Origin: Pseudomonadota bacterium
GTDB taxonomy: Bacteria; Pseudomonadota; Gammaproteobacteria; Burkholderiales; Burkholderiaceae_B
Direction: 5' to 3'
Assembly: GCA_023389535.1 (NCBI GenBank)
Contig: JAEWEH010000427.1
Coordinates: forward strand, 1-8,482
Length of the DNA stretch: 8,482 nt
Below the pieces are notes generated by a model. It was given only the letters and a program-made list of their open reading frames with translations. It ran no database searches and was not told the origin of the DNA. Below, piece by piece: positions 1 through 7,999 of the stretch (its first letter is position 1; the number at the start of each line of letters is the position of its first letter). A program made the position numbers and the translations under genes.

Positions 1-276
1 GCCATGGGCCGGGCCATGATGGCGCGCCCGCGCATGCTGTTGATGGACGAGCCTTCCATGGGCTTGGCGCCTTTATTGATTGATCAGGTTTTCGAAACGA
101 TCAATTATCTGGCCAAGCAAGCCATCACGATTCTATTGATCGAACAGAATGCCGCAGCGGCTCTGGACATCGCGGACAGGGCGTACGTCATCGAGCGGGG
201 CCGGGTCGTACTCAGCGGAGATGCCGCCGATCTGCAAGAAAGTGAGGAAGTGCGCAGTACTTATCTAGGTGTATGA
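1..276 (+). CDS. livF: Branched-chain amino acid-type ABC transporter ATP-binding protein LivF, C-terminal part (5' end outside window)
   Basis: This is the last 91 codons of one of the two cytoplasmic ATPases of a HAAT (LivFGHMK-type) importer. The reading frame is open from base 1, so the gene starts upstream; the internal ATGs at 4 and 16 are not taken as starts. The Walker B stretch RMLLMDEPSMGLAP, with its D-loop, is present. It is followed by ILLIEQNAAAAL, where the glutamine of EQN sits at the switch-histidine position, as is usual for LivF rather than LivG. The tail ADRAYVIERGRVVLSGDAADL and the end YLGV are also typical of LivF. Walker A and the ABC signature must lie left of the window. 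It is followed after 54 bases by the binding-protein gene on the same strand. The family call is secure; the transported substrate is not known. Confidence 0.93.
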   Translation, partial: AMGRAMMARPRMLLMDEPSMGLAPLLIDQVFETINYLAKQAITILLIEQNAAAALDIADRAYVIERGRVVLSGDAADLQESEEVRSTYLGV

Positions 277-284
277 ACGATAAC

Positions 285-311
285 GCGGCTCCTCATTGAA
301 GAACGAGCCGC
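285..311 (+). other. Intercistronic hairpin between livF and the binding-protein gene
   Basis: GCGGCTC (285-291) and GAGCCGC (305-311) form a perfect 7-bp stem with a 13-nt loop. No T-tract follows, so it is not an intrinsic terminator. By analogy with other binding-protein transporter operons, such a hairpin could protect or delimit the mRNA of the abundant binding protein. That role is inference. Confidence 0.4.
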
Positions 312-330
312 TGATACAAGGGGAATGGAG

Positions 331-1497
331 ATGACGGGGACGGCAATGAACTGGAAACTATTCGTGCGTAGAGCGGCCTATGGCGCATTGTTCGCGGCGA
401 CATCCGCGCTCGCAAGCGCACCGGCCGCGGCAGCGGATGTCAAAGTGGGATTCTTCGGGCCCATGTCGGGACCGGTCGCCGTGTACGGCACGGAAAGCCT
501 GGCCGGCGCCCAATTTGCACTGGATGAGATCGCCGCCAGCGGCATGCTGGGCAAGGACAAGATAAAGCTGGTCGTGGCTGACGACATGGCCAACCCCGGC
601 GCGGCCGCACAGGCCGTCCAGCGCATGATAGACGTAGACGAGGTGGTGGCAATTATCGGCGGGTCCACTAGTTCGGGAACCGCGGCGGCCATCGAAGTGA
701 CCCGCGCGGCAAAGATTCCGCAACTGTCGCCGCTTGCGGTGGACCCGGCTTTGACGAAGCAGGGCAATCCGTGGTTTGCACGCATCACACAATCCGCGGA
801 TGCATTTGCCACCGCGGCGGCGCAATGGACATTCGATAAGCACAAAATTAAATCGGCTTATCTGCTTGTGCGCAATGATAATTGGGGGGTGCCACTGGCC
901 GATGCCTATGAAAAGAAAGCCAAGGAATTGGGCATCAATATAGTCGGGCGCGTACTGTATGAGCCCACAGCGCGCGAATTCAAGCCCATGCTGTCGCAGA
1001 TGGCCACGACCAATCCCGATTTCGTTGTGGTCATGGGGTATTACACCGAGAGCGGCTTGATCGTGAAGCAAATGGCCGAGTTGAATATCAACAAACCCGC
1101 GTTCGTCACCACGGCGCCTGGCATCCCGCAGTATGTCGACATCGCTGGCCCGGCTGCCAACGGCACGTATGGGGTGCTTTATTACTACGCGGGTTCGATC
1201 AAGACACCGGCCGCCGAAAAATTCGTCAAGAACTGGCAGGCGAAGTTCAACCGCATGCCTTCGCAATACGAAGGCATGGGCTACGACAGCGTGTACGTCA
1301 TGGCCGAAGCCATCAAGAAGGCTCAAGCCAAGGGCAAGGTATCTCCGCAGAACATCCGCGATGCGATTTTCGAAACCAAGGATTACGCCGGTGCGACCGG
1401 GGACATCACCATCCTTGCCAGCGGGGATTCCAAGCGGCCATTGCCATTTGTGACCTTGGACGGCAAAGAGCTGAAGCTGGACTATCTGGTCGAATAA
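331..1497 (+). CDS. Periplasmic substrate-binding protein of a Leu/Ile/Val (HAAT) family ABC importer
   Basis: This is a type I periplasmic binding protein (Peripla_BP_6/LivK-like) that captures the substrate and delivers it to LivHM. A signal peptide is visible: a basic n-region (NWKLFVRR), an Ala-rich hydrophobic core and an Ala-X-Ala type end in APAAAADVKVG, with likely cleavage just before ADVKVG or DVKVG. The mature protein opens with VKVGFFGPMSGPVAVYG, the family start. It has the first-domain element VVAIIGGSTSSGTAAAIEV and the later VVVMGYYTESGLIVKQM. Total length (388 aa) is normal. ATG 331 is chosen because AAGGGG at 318-323 is 7 bases upstream. ATG 325 is too close to that site. 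ATG 346 (MNWKLF) is a good alternative that gives a shorter n-region. Its place between livF and livH makes it the dedicated receptor. The neighbouring hyuAB suggests an amide-like or modified amino-acid ligand rather than plain Leu/Ile/Val; this is inference. Confidence 0.93.
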   Translation: MTGTAMNWKLFVRRAAYGALFAATSALASAPAAAADVKVGFFGPMSGPVAVYGTESLAGAQFALDEIAASGMLGKDKIKLVVADDMANPGAAAQAVQRMIDVDEVVAIIGGSTSSGTAAAIEVTRAAKIPQLSPLAVDPALTKQGNPWFARITQSADAFATAAAQWTFDKHKIKSAYLLVRNDNWGVPLADAYEKKAKELGINIVGRVLYEPTAREFKPMLSQMATTNPDFVVVMGYYTESGLIVKQMAELNINKPAFVTTAPGIPQYVDIAGPAANGTYGVLYYYAGSIKTPAAEKFVKNWQAKFNRMPSQYEGMGYDSVYVMAEAIKKAQAKGKVSPQNIRDAIFETKDYAGATGDITILASGDSKRPLPFVTLDGKELKLDYLVE

Positions 1498-1515
1498 AAA
1501 GGACCTGGTCGAATA
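1486..1515 (+). repeat. Short direct repeat across the end of the binding-protein gene
   Basis: CTGGTCGAATA occurs at 1486-1496, covering the last codons and the stop, and again at 1505-1515 in the 34-base spacer before livH. Both copies have GGAC just upstream (1479-1482 and 1501-1504). The second copy runs directly into the livH Shine-Dalgarno AGGAGG (1515-1520). It looks like a small local duplication, with no function evident. Confidence 0.5.
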
Positions 1516-1531
1516 GGAGGCGGGGGCGCGC

Positions 1532-2404
1532 ATGCAGTTCACCATACAACTTATCAGCGGCTTGGCGGTTGGGTGCATCTATGCGCTTGTTGCCGTGGGC
1601 TTCAGCATGATCTATCGAGCTCTGGGCCTGGTGAATTTCGCGCAGGGCGACATCATGATGCTGGGGGCGTTTGTCGGCTATTCCCTGTTCGTCATCTGGC
1701 CCGGGATGCCGTTTTTGCTTGTGTTGCTTCTGGCGGCGGCCATCACGGCCGTGGCGGGGGCCTTGATCGAGCGCATCGCGTTCCACGGCGCGGTGAAGCG
1801 CGGCGCCGACCAGATCTACCTGGTGTTGCTGACTCTGGGCATAGGCATGGTACTGAGCAACGGCGCCCGCCTTATCTGGGGCGCCAATCCCGTTGTGTAC
1901 CCGACGCCGCTGACGCACGAGGTCTACCACTTCCTGGGCTACCCGCTGCCGGCCGTGTATCTATATATCGGCTTGACCATGATTGGGCTGTTACTGGGCC
2001 TGCAGTGGTTCTTTTCCCGGACCTGGATGGGCTTGGCCGTGCGGGCCGCAGCCGACGATAGGGAAACGGCGGCGACCATGGGCATCCATTCCGGTGTCGC
2101 GGCTGCGGTATCGTTCGCCATCGCGTCGGCAACCGGCGCGCTGGCCGGGGTGCTGTACGCGCCTATTACCTTTGCCTCGTTCGATATGGGGGTGGTGGGC
2201 GTCAAGGCATTTGCCGCCGCCATCATCGGCACCTTGGGCAGCGTGCCCGGCGCGGTGATCGGCGGCCTGATCATTGGGGTGGGCGAGACCTTCGGCGCCC
2301 AGCTTATTTCGAATGCGTATATGGATAGCATTGCGTTCGCGATCATGATCCTGATCTTGCTGGTCTATCCGACGGGCCTGATGGCCAAAGGGAGGAGGCT
2401 ATGA
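1532..2404 (+). CDS. livH: Branched-chain amino acid-type ABC transporter permease LivH
   Basis: This is one of two inner-membrane permease subunits of the importer. The 290-residue protein is almost entirely hydrophobic, with about eight membrane segments. It begins with the LivH signature region QLISGLAVGCIYALVAVGFS, then GLVNFAQGDIMMLGAF. A cytoplasmic coupling-loop region AVRAAADDRETAATMGI comes after the middle. The C-terminal part has GVVGVKAFAAAIIGTLGSVP and GAVIGGLIIGVGE, both typical of LivH rather than LivM. AGGAGG at 1515-1520 lies 11 bases before the ATG. The stop overlaps the livM start by 4 bases (ATGA), which suggests translational coupling. Length is normal for the family (about 290-310 aa). 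Specificity cannot be deduced. Confidence 0.95.
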   Translation: MQFTIQLISGLAVGCIYALVAVGFSMIYRALGLVNFAQGDIMMLGAFVGYSLFVIWPGMPFLLVLLLAAAITAVAGALIERIAFHGAVKRGADQIYLVLLTLGIGMVLSNGARLIWGANPVVYPTPLTHEVYHFLGYPLPAVYLYIGLTMIGLLLGLQWFFSRTWMGLAVRAAADDRETAATMGIHSGVAAAVSFAIASATGALAGVLYAPITFASFDMGVVGVKAFAAAIIGTLGSVPGAVIGGLIIGVGETFGAQLISNAYMDSIAFAIMILILLVYPTGLMAKGRRL

Positions 2405-3423
2405 CGACGCGCAGCGCTGTGGTGCGCCGTAACGGCTTGTCTTCCGCACCTATGGATGTCAAAGGATGGGCGGCCTCTCATCGCGATTGGCTGGCTTTTC
2501 TGGCCGTCATGGCGATCGCCTGGTCGGTACCGCTGCTGGCCGGAGGCTTTTATCTATACATAGGCACGGTCGTGGCGATTTACGCCATCGCCGCGCTGGG
2601 CCTGCAAATCATGGTGGGGCTGGCGGGCCAGCTTTCCCTTGGGCACGCCGCATTCTTCGGCGTGGGCGCCTATACGACCATCCTGCTGGAGAAAAATATC
2701 GGTCTCGGCTTTCTGCCTTCGGCGCTGGCGGGCTCTTTGGTTGCAGGATTCTTCGGCCTGCTCATGGCCCAGCTTATCCGTTTGTCGGGCGTGTACTTCA
2801 AGATCGCGACCTTCGGCTTCGGCATCATCGTCTACCAGGCGATTGCCAACACTACTTGGCTGACGGGCGGCCACGTCGGTATACGGGGCATACCCAATAT
2901 CGTGATCTGGGGCATCGAATTCACCTCGCGCCGCGACCTCTTCATTCTGGAAATGATCGCGTTGACGATTGTTTATATCCTGCTTCTGCGTCTTTGCAGG
3001 GGCCGCATCGGCCGTGCCTTTCTTGCAATCGGTCAGAACGAGGACGCGGCGCGCAGCGTGGGCATCCCGACCAACGCTTACCGGATGGCCGTCATCACCC
3101 TGGGCTGTGCGATCGCGGGCTTGGCAGGCAGTTTTTTGCCGCATCTGATGCGCTTTGTCAGTCCGGAGAGCTTCAGCTGGCATGAATCGCTGGTCATGCT
3201 GATCATGATCACGATAGGTGGTCTGGGCAGTTTCTCGGGGGCGATCATAGGTGCCGCCGTGCTGATTATCGTGCCCGAACTATTGCGGGACCTTGCTGAA
3301 TACAAAATGTTTGCCTACGGCATGCTCCTGGTTCTGTGCATGATGCTGATGCCGACGGGAATCAGCGGAGGACTATTGAATGTCTGGCGCAGAATTTCGC
3401 GGCGCGGGGAAGCAAAATCATGA
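2401..3423 (+). CDS. livM: Branched-chain amino acid-type ABC transporter permease LivM
   Basis: This is the second inner-membrane permease, which pairs with LivH to form the translocation path. After a cytoplasmic N-terminus of about 30 residues come the membrane segments and the LivM hallmark GLAGQLSLGHAAFFGVGAYT. Next are YFKIATFGFGIIVYQ and WLTGGHVGIRGIPNI, then a coupling-loop region AIGQNEDAARSVGI. The C-terminal part has MLIMITIGGLGSFSGAIIGA, as in other LivM proteins. At 340 aa the length is normal. GGAGGAGG (2391-2398) precedes the ATG, which lies inside the end of livH. An in-frame ATG at 2452 would remove the 17-residue polar extension but lacks such a strong ribosome site. The stop overlaps the livG start (ATGA at 3420-3423). 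Confidence 0.95.
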   Translation: MTTRSAVVRRNGLSSAPMDVKGWAASHRDWLAFLAVMAIAWSVPLLAGGFYLYIGTVVAIYAIAALGLQIMVGLAGQLSLGHAAFFGVGAYTTILLEKNIGLGFLPSALAGSLVAGFFGLLMAQLIRLSGVYFKIATFGFGIIVYQAIANTTWLTGGHVGIRGIPNIVIWGIEFTSRRDLFILEMIALTIVYILLLRLCRGRIGRAFLAIGQNEDAARSVGIPTNAYRMAVITLGCAIAGLAGSFLPHLMRFVSPESFSWHESLVMLIMITIGGLGSFSGAIIGAAVLIIVPELLRDLAEYKMFAYGMLLVLCMMLMPTGISGGLLNVWRRISRRGEAKS

Positions 3424-4238
3424 CGGACGCTCCATTATTGGAATTGCGCGGCGTAACGCGCCGATATGGCGGCCTGGTCGCCGTGAACGGACTGTCGATG
3501 CAGGTACGGCCCAACACCGTCCATGGCCTGATCGGGCCCAATGGCGCGGGCAAGAGCACGGCATTCGACCTTATCTCCGGACTGCAGAAAGTGTCCGGGG
3601 GCCAGATCTTTCTCAAAGGCCACGAGATCACCCAGCAACCCGTGGAAGCGCGCGTGAAGGCGGGCATATGCCGCACGTTCCAGACTCCCCGCCTGTTCGA
3701 GAAAATGACGGCGCTTGAAGTCGTCATGACAGGTCGGCATGTGCACGGGCGCACGGGCATGTTCGCGAGCATGTTTTCCATTGGCGGCAAGCTGCGTGAC
3801 GAACGCGATATCACGGATACGGCTTTGGCGTTACTGGACAGGGTGGGACTGTCTGCGGAAGCGCATCATCAGGTCGCCAGCCTGTCTTATGGCAAACGGC
3901 GTCTGGTGGAGATTGCACGGGCTCTGGCGACGGAGCCCAGCCTATTGCTGCTGGATGAGGTCGCGTCCGGCCTGAATCCGGTGGAAACAGCGGCCGTCGC
4001 AGATTTGATCAGGGGCTTGGCCGCCGAAGACCTGACCATCGTACTGGTGGAGCACGACATGCCGTTTGTCATGGGCTTATGCGAAGACATCACGGTTCTG
4101 AACTTCGGTTCCAAGATTGCCCACGGCCCGCCAACGGCCGTTTCCAGCAGCCCGCAAGTCTTGGAAGCCTATCTAGGTCGTCCGAATGAAAGCGGCGTAA
4201 GCCGCCGCGACAAACGCCGCGCGCAGGCCCATTCTTGA
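3420..4238 (+). CDS. livG: Branched-chain amino acid-type ABC transporter ATP-binding protein LivG
   Basis: This is the second cytoplasmic ATPase of the importer, 272 aa. Start ATG 3420 overlaps the livM stop and gives the family N-terminus LLELRGVTRRYGGLVAVNG; the longer in-frame extension from 3336 would lie within livM and is rejected. Visible motifs are Walker A GPNGAGKS (residues 39-46), the Q-loop region CRTFQTPRLF (84-93), the ABC signature LSYGKRR (155-161), Walker B LLLLDE (175-180), the D-loop SGLNP, and the switch histidine in EHD (211-213). The insertion around GRHVHGRTGMFASMF is the region that distinguishes LivG from LivF. Minor oddities are GKRR where GQQR is commonest in the signature, and DEV in place of the usual DEP after Walker B. 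The basic tail (SRRDKRRAQAHS) is not a conserved element I recognise. All catalytic residues are present, so it should be active. Confidence 0.95.
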   Translation: MTDAPLLELRGVTRRYGGLVAVNGLSMQVRPNTVHGLIGPNGAGKSTAFDLISGLQKVSGGQIFLKGHEITQQPVEARVKAGICRTFQTPRLFEKMTALEVVMTGRHVHGRTGMFASMFSIGGKLRDERDITDTALALLDRVGLSAEAHHQVASLSYGKRRLVEIARALATEPSLLLLDEVASGLNPVETAAVADLIRGLAAEDLTIVLVEHDMPFVMGLCEDITVLNFGSKIAHGPPTAVSSSPQVLEAYLGRPNESGVSRRDKRRAQAHS

Positions 4239-4281
4239 TCGACCATTCGTCATAACACGCACTATCTCCGGAAATTGATTC

Positions 4282-6318
4282 ATGAAGAGCTTTGTTGGGG
4301 TGGACATAGGGGGAACCAATACGGACCTCATTTACGTGGACCTCGAAGCGGGAACGCTGGCGACCGCCAAGGTGCCCACGACGGCGGACAATCAGGCGGA
4401 AGGCCTGGTCGCGGGTATCGAGGCGCTGGAAGTGTCCCCGGCGCAGGTCGACATGATCATCCACGGGACGACAGTGGCGACCAATGCGGCCATCGAGCGC
4501 AAAGGGGCGCGCTGCGGTCTCATCACGACTGCTGGATTTCGCGATGTTTTAGAACTGCGGCGTAGGGACAGGCCCCACACCTATGGGCTGGGCGGCTCCT
4601 TTCAGCCGCTGGTACCTCGTCAGCTGCGCAGGGAGGTCAGCGAGCGGATCAGCGCGCAAGGCGAGGTGCTGGTCGAACTCGATCGCGAGGCATTGCGACG
4701 GGAACTGCAGTTCTTGAAAGAGGCGGGCTGCGATTCCCTGGCGATCTGCTTCCTGCATTCCTATGTCAACCCAGTGCATGAACAAGCGGCTCTGGAAGAG
4801 GCGCGCCGGTTATGGCCCAACGAGTACATTGTCGTCTCGTCAGACGTGCTGCCCACGCTTCGGGAATTCGAAAGAACGAGCACGACGGTGATCAGCGCCT
4901 ATGTGCAGCCGCTCATCGGACGCTATCTTGGCAGCCTGGCCCGCAAGCTGCAAGACGCCGGGCACGAGCGCGAGCTGCTGGTGGTGCAGTCCAACGGCGG
5001 CATCATGTCGGCTTCCATGGCGACGCGTTTTGCGGCCAACACCATTCTTTCCGGGCCGGCGGCGGGTGTCACGGCGGCCAGCGCGATCGCGGGGGATCTG
5101 GGCTTGTCCGACGTGGTGTCCTGCGACATGGGCGGAACCAGTCTGGATATTTGCGTCATCCGGGACGGCGCCGCGGCCTTGACGCAATCCAGCGTGGTTG
5201 ATTTTGGCATCCCTCTGGGCCTGCCCATGCTGGACGTGGATGCCATAGGCGCGGGCGGCGGCAGCATCGCACGCATCGATGGGGCGGGCATATTGCAGGT
5301 CGGCCCTGAAAGCGCCGGCGCCAACCCTGGCCCGGCTTGTTATGGGCGGGGAGGCAAGCATGCGACCGTTACCGACGCCAGTGTCGTGGTCGGCCTGCTC
5401 AATCCGGACAATGCCATCGGCAAGGCAAGGGGATCGGGCATGGCGCCGGAACTTTCCAGGCAAGCCCTGGGCGACACTATCGCCAGCGAATTGGGGCTGG
5501 GGATCGAGGACGCCGCCGAAGCGATCCTGACCTTGACCGGCGCAAAAATGGCCGGCCATGTCAGGCGCAAGCTGCTGGAACGCGGTCTGGACCCGCGAAC
5601 TTTTTCCATGATCGCGTTTGGCGGTGCGGGCCCCGTGCATGCCAACCGGATCCTTCGGGAAGTAGGCCTTGCACGCGCGGTGATTCCGTATTTTCCAGGC
5701 ATCACTTCAGCGCTTGGCTGCATACTCGGTCAGAATCGTCACGACTTCCTGCGCACCGTGAACCGGCCCTTGTCGACGTTGGATGATGCACAATTGGCGG
5801 ATATCTACCAATCCCAATCGGCTGAAGGCAAAGCCATCCTCGCCCACGAAGGGTATGGCCAGGACGAAGGGGACTCGCATTACAGCGCAGACATGTGCTA
5901 TCGCGGGCAGTCGAATGTCATCGCCGTGGCGTTCGGCCAAGCCGCCTTGCCCACACTCGACGCGGCAAGAAAGGCCTTCGAGGAAACCTACCACGAACGC
6001 TACGGAAGATTGCTGGACCAGGATACCGAGATCATGCTGGTCAATGCGCGCACGGTGGTGTCGGCCGCGCCTCGTGTGTCGTCCATTTCTGATTTGTTGA
6101 AGCTGCCGCAGGGACCGGTTCCGAAACCCGGAAAGGCTCGGATTTACTTCTCCGGGAAATGGCTGGATGTCGAGCGCTACGAGCGATTTGAATTGCCTGC
6201 GGGGGCCGTCGTGCGTGGCCCCGCTCTGCTGATGCAGCCGGACACGACCAGCTTTGTAGAACCGAATTATTGCGCGCGGGTACATGAATCCGGCAATATT
6301 TTCATTGAATTGGAGTAA
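4282..6318 (+). CDS. hyuA: Hydantoinase/oxoprolinase family protein, subunit A (HyuA-like ATPase)
   Basis: This is the ATP-using subunit of the N-methylhydantoinase / 5-oxoprolinase / acetone-acetophenone carboxylase superfamily, which activates an amide or carbonyl with ATP in the cytoplasm together with subunit B. It is 678 aa, within the usual range. In order: phosphate-1 motif DIGGTNTD (residues 8-15), HGTTVATN (61-68), DVLELRRRDRPHTYGL (88-103), GPAAGV (258-263), the second ATP-site motif CDMGGTSLD (281-289), GAGGGS (323-328), GPESAGANPGPACYGRGG (341-358) and FGGAGPVHA (446-454). These mark both the N-terminal Hydant_A_N region and the hydantoinase/oxoprolinase core. The motif reads GGTNTD where many members have GGTFTD. 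GGAA at 4270-4273 is a modest ribosome site 8 bases upstream. hyuB follows after 5 bases. The exact substrate (hydantoin, oxoproline, other lactam, or a carboxylation substrate) cannot be told from sequence. Confidence 0.92.
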   Translation: MKSFVGVDIGGTNTDLIYVDLEAGTLATAKVPTTADNQAEGLVAGIEALEVSPAQVDMIIHGTTVATNAAIERKGARCGLITTAGFRDVLELRRRDRPHTYGLGGSFQPLVPRQLRREVSERISAQGEVLVELDREALRRELQFLKEAGCDSLAICFLHSYVNPVHEQAALEEARRLWPNEYIVVSSDVLPTLREFERTSTTVISAYVQPLIGRYLGSLARKLQDAGHERELLVVQSNGGIMSASMATRFAANTILSGPAAGVTAASAIAGDLGLSDVVSCDMGGTSLDICVIRDGAAALTQSSVVDFGIPLGLPMLDVDAIGAGGGSIARIDGAGILQVGPESAGANPGPACYGRGGKHATVTDASVVVGLLNPDNAIGKARGSGMAPELSRQALGDTIASELGLGIEDAAEAILTLTGAKMAGHVRRKLLERGLDPRTFSMIAFGGAGPVHANRILREVGLARAVIPYFPGITSALGCILGQNRHDFLRTVNRPLSTLDDAQLADIYQSQSAEGKAILAHEGYGQDEGDSHYSADMCYRGQSNVIAVAFGQAALPTLDAARKAFEETYHERYGRLLDQDTEIMLVNARTVVSAAPRVSSISDLLKLPQGPVPKPGKARIYFSGKWLDVERYERFELPAGAVVRGPALLMQPDTTSFVEPNYCARVHESGNIFIELE

Positions 6319-6323
6319 GCACC

Positions 6324-7943
6324 ATGGTTGATCCGATATTGCTGGCCGTGATGCGCGGAGCGCTTGAACAGATTACCGAAGAGATGGACACCATGATCGC
6401 CTCGTCGGCGATCTCTCCGGTCATCGCGGACGCCTGGGACAGGGCCAGCGGCATTTTCCATCCCCGGACGGGCGAGGTCATCGTCCAGGGCAGTACCGGC
6501 TTGCCGATCTTCATCGTGGTCATGCAGCACACGGTGCAAGAGGTGCTGAAGGACCACCCGCCCGAGACCATGAAGCCGGGGGACGTATTCATTGTCAACG
6601 ACCCTTATCGGGGCGGCACCCATACGATGGACGTCAAATTCGTCAAGCCGTTCTTCAAGGACGGCCGCTTGCTGGCATTCCTGGCCAATACAGGCCACTG
6701 GCCCGATGTGGGCGGCATGACCCCCGGCGGATTCACGCCTTGCTCGACGGACGTCTATCAGGAAGGCCTGCGCTTCCCGCCGGTCAAGATCTATGAAGAA
6801 GGCAAGCTGAACGAAGCCCTGATTCAAGTGATGATGTCCAACATGCGGGTCGCCGAAGATCGGCGCGGCGATATGGCGGCGCAGATCAATGCGCTCGATC
6901 TGGGCTGCAGGCGTCTGGACCAGTTATTCGATCATTACGGCGAACAATCTGTTTTCGAGATCATCGACGAACTGAAGCTGCGTTCAGAGCGCTTGATGCG
7001 CCAGCATATCCAGGAAATCCCGGACGGCGTCTACCATTTCCAGGATTGGATGGACAGCGACGGCGTGGATCCGGAACCCTTCCTGATCGACCTGAAAATG
7101 ATCGTCAAAGGCAGCGAGATCACCTTCGACCTGTCGGGCAGTTCCGCAGAACGCCGCGGCCCCTTCAATAGTCCCTACAGCAGCACCATCAGCGGTCTGA
7201 TGATAGGTATGAAGCATGTCTTCGCCGACGTTCCCATCAACGCCGGGTGCTTCGAGCCCTTCCATTACATCATCCCGGAGGGGTCCATGTTCCATCCCAG
7301 GCCGCCTGCACCTGTTTCGTGCACGACGACGGAGACCGCCCAGAGGCTGGTTTGCGTGACCATGGGCGCGCTGGCTCAGGCCATACCCGGTAAAGTGCCC
7401 GCGGGGGCGTTCGGCACCGGTACCAACATAGGGATGGGGGGCGAAAGCCCGCGCTATGGGCGCTATGCGACGATCTTCTACTTTGGCGGGGGATATGGCG
7501 CCAATCCCGATTCGGACGGCCTGACCAACGGATCCACCTTGATTTCGGCATCGCGCAATAGCTCGATCGAAGTGCTTGAACATAGCGTTCCATTGCTTTT
7601 TACGCGCTACGCGGTGCGCGAGAACTCGGGCGGGGAAGGACGCTATCGCGGCGGCCTCGGTGTGGAGATCGACTTTCATCTTCGGGAAGGCTCGGCATAT
7701 TTGACGCTGGTCGCCGACCGGGGCCGCACCGGCGCCTATGGACTGGCGGGCGGGGGCGACGGCATGCCGGCGGAGCACACCTTTCTGTCTGGGGGCAAGG
7801 CGTTCACCTCGGACCATTTGACCAAAATCGACCGCCTTTATATAAAAGGCGGCGACGGTGTGCGCCTGCGTACGCCAGGTGGCGGGGGATATGGGGGATG
7901 CAGCCATGCGCAGCCACCAGCAGCGCGAAGTCGATACTCATAA
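6324..7943 (+). CDS. hyuB: Hydantoinase/oxoprolinase family protein, subunit B (HyuB-like), probable 3' frameshift
   Basis: This is the partner of HyuA in an ATP-dependent cyclic-amide hydrolase or related carboxylase. It starts at ATG 6324, with TGGAG (6311-6315) 8 bases upstream and overlapping the hyuA 3' end. Family markers are MVDPILLAVMRGALEQITEEM at the N-terminus, GDVFIVNDPYRGGTHTMDV (residues 86-104), HWPDVGGM (125-132), SNMRVAEDRRGDMAAQ (172-187), ENSGGEGRYRGGLGVE, and TPGGGGYG (517-524) near the end. After GGGGYG the frame reads GCSHAQPPAARSRYS and stops, 539 aa in total. HyuB proteins normally continue GGGGYGD with a longer tail. Removing one G from the five-G run at 7893-7897 gives GYGDAAMR followed by 14 residues, ending NEYCVAL at a TGA at 7963-7965 (about 546 aa). 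That tail fits the family better. The enzyme may still work, since only the extreme C-terminus changes. Confidence 0.9.
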   Translation: MVDPILLAVMRGALEQITEEMDTMIASSAISPVIADAWDRASGIFHPRTGEVIVQGSTGLPIFIVVMQHTVQEVLKDHPPETMKPGDVFIVNDPYRGGTHTMDVKFVKPFFKDGRLLAFLANTGHWPDVGGMTPGGFTPCSTDVYQEGLRFPPVKIYEEGKLNEALIQVMMSNMRVAEDRRGDMAAQINALDLGCRRLDQLFDHYGEQSVFEIIDELKLRSERLMRQHIQEIPDGVYHFQDWMDSDGVDPEPFLIDLKMIVKGSEITFDLSGSSAERRGPFNSPYSSTISGLMIGMKHVFADVPINAGCFEPFHYIIPEGSMFHPRPPAPVSCTTTETAQRLVCVTMGALAQAIPGKVPAGAFGTGTNIGMGGESPRYGRYATIFYFGGGYGANPDSDGLTNGSTLISASRNSSIEVLEHSVPLLFTRYAVRENSGGEGRYRGGLGVEIDFHLREGSAYLTLVADRGRTGAYGLAGGGDGMPAEHTFLSGGKAFTSDHLTKIDRLYIKGGDGVRLRTPGGGGYGGCSHAQPPAARSRYS

Positions 7944-7999
7944 CGAATATTGCGTCGCGCTCTGAGGGGTTTTTGCAACGTTTGGCGAGTTATTCCTTG

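Noticed and set aside
358..1578. Long minus-strand open frame (406 codons) opposite the binding-protein gene
   Set aside because: Its translation is rich in His, Arg, Gly and Cys and has no recognisable domain. The plus strand carries a clear binding protein, so it is a GC-rich codon shadow.
2466..3185. Plus-strand frame of 239 codons inside livM
   Set aside because: It is an Arg/Gly/His-rich out-of-frame shadow of the livM reading frame, with no ribosome site and no family features.
6984..7907. Minus-strand open frame of 307 codons opposite hyuB
   Set aside because: No domain is recognisable and hyuB on the other strand is well supported, so this is a shadow.
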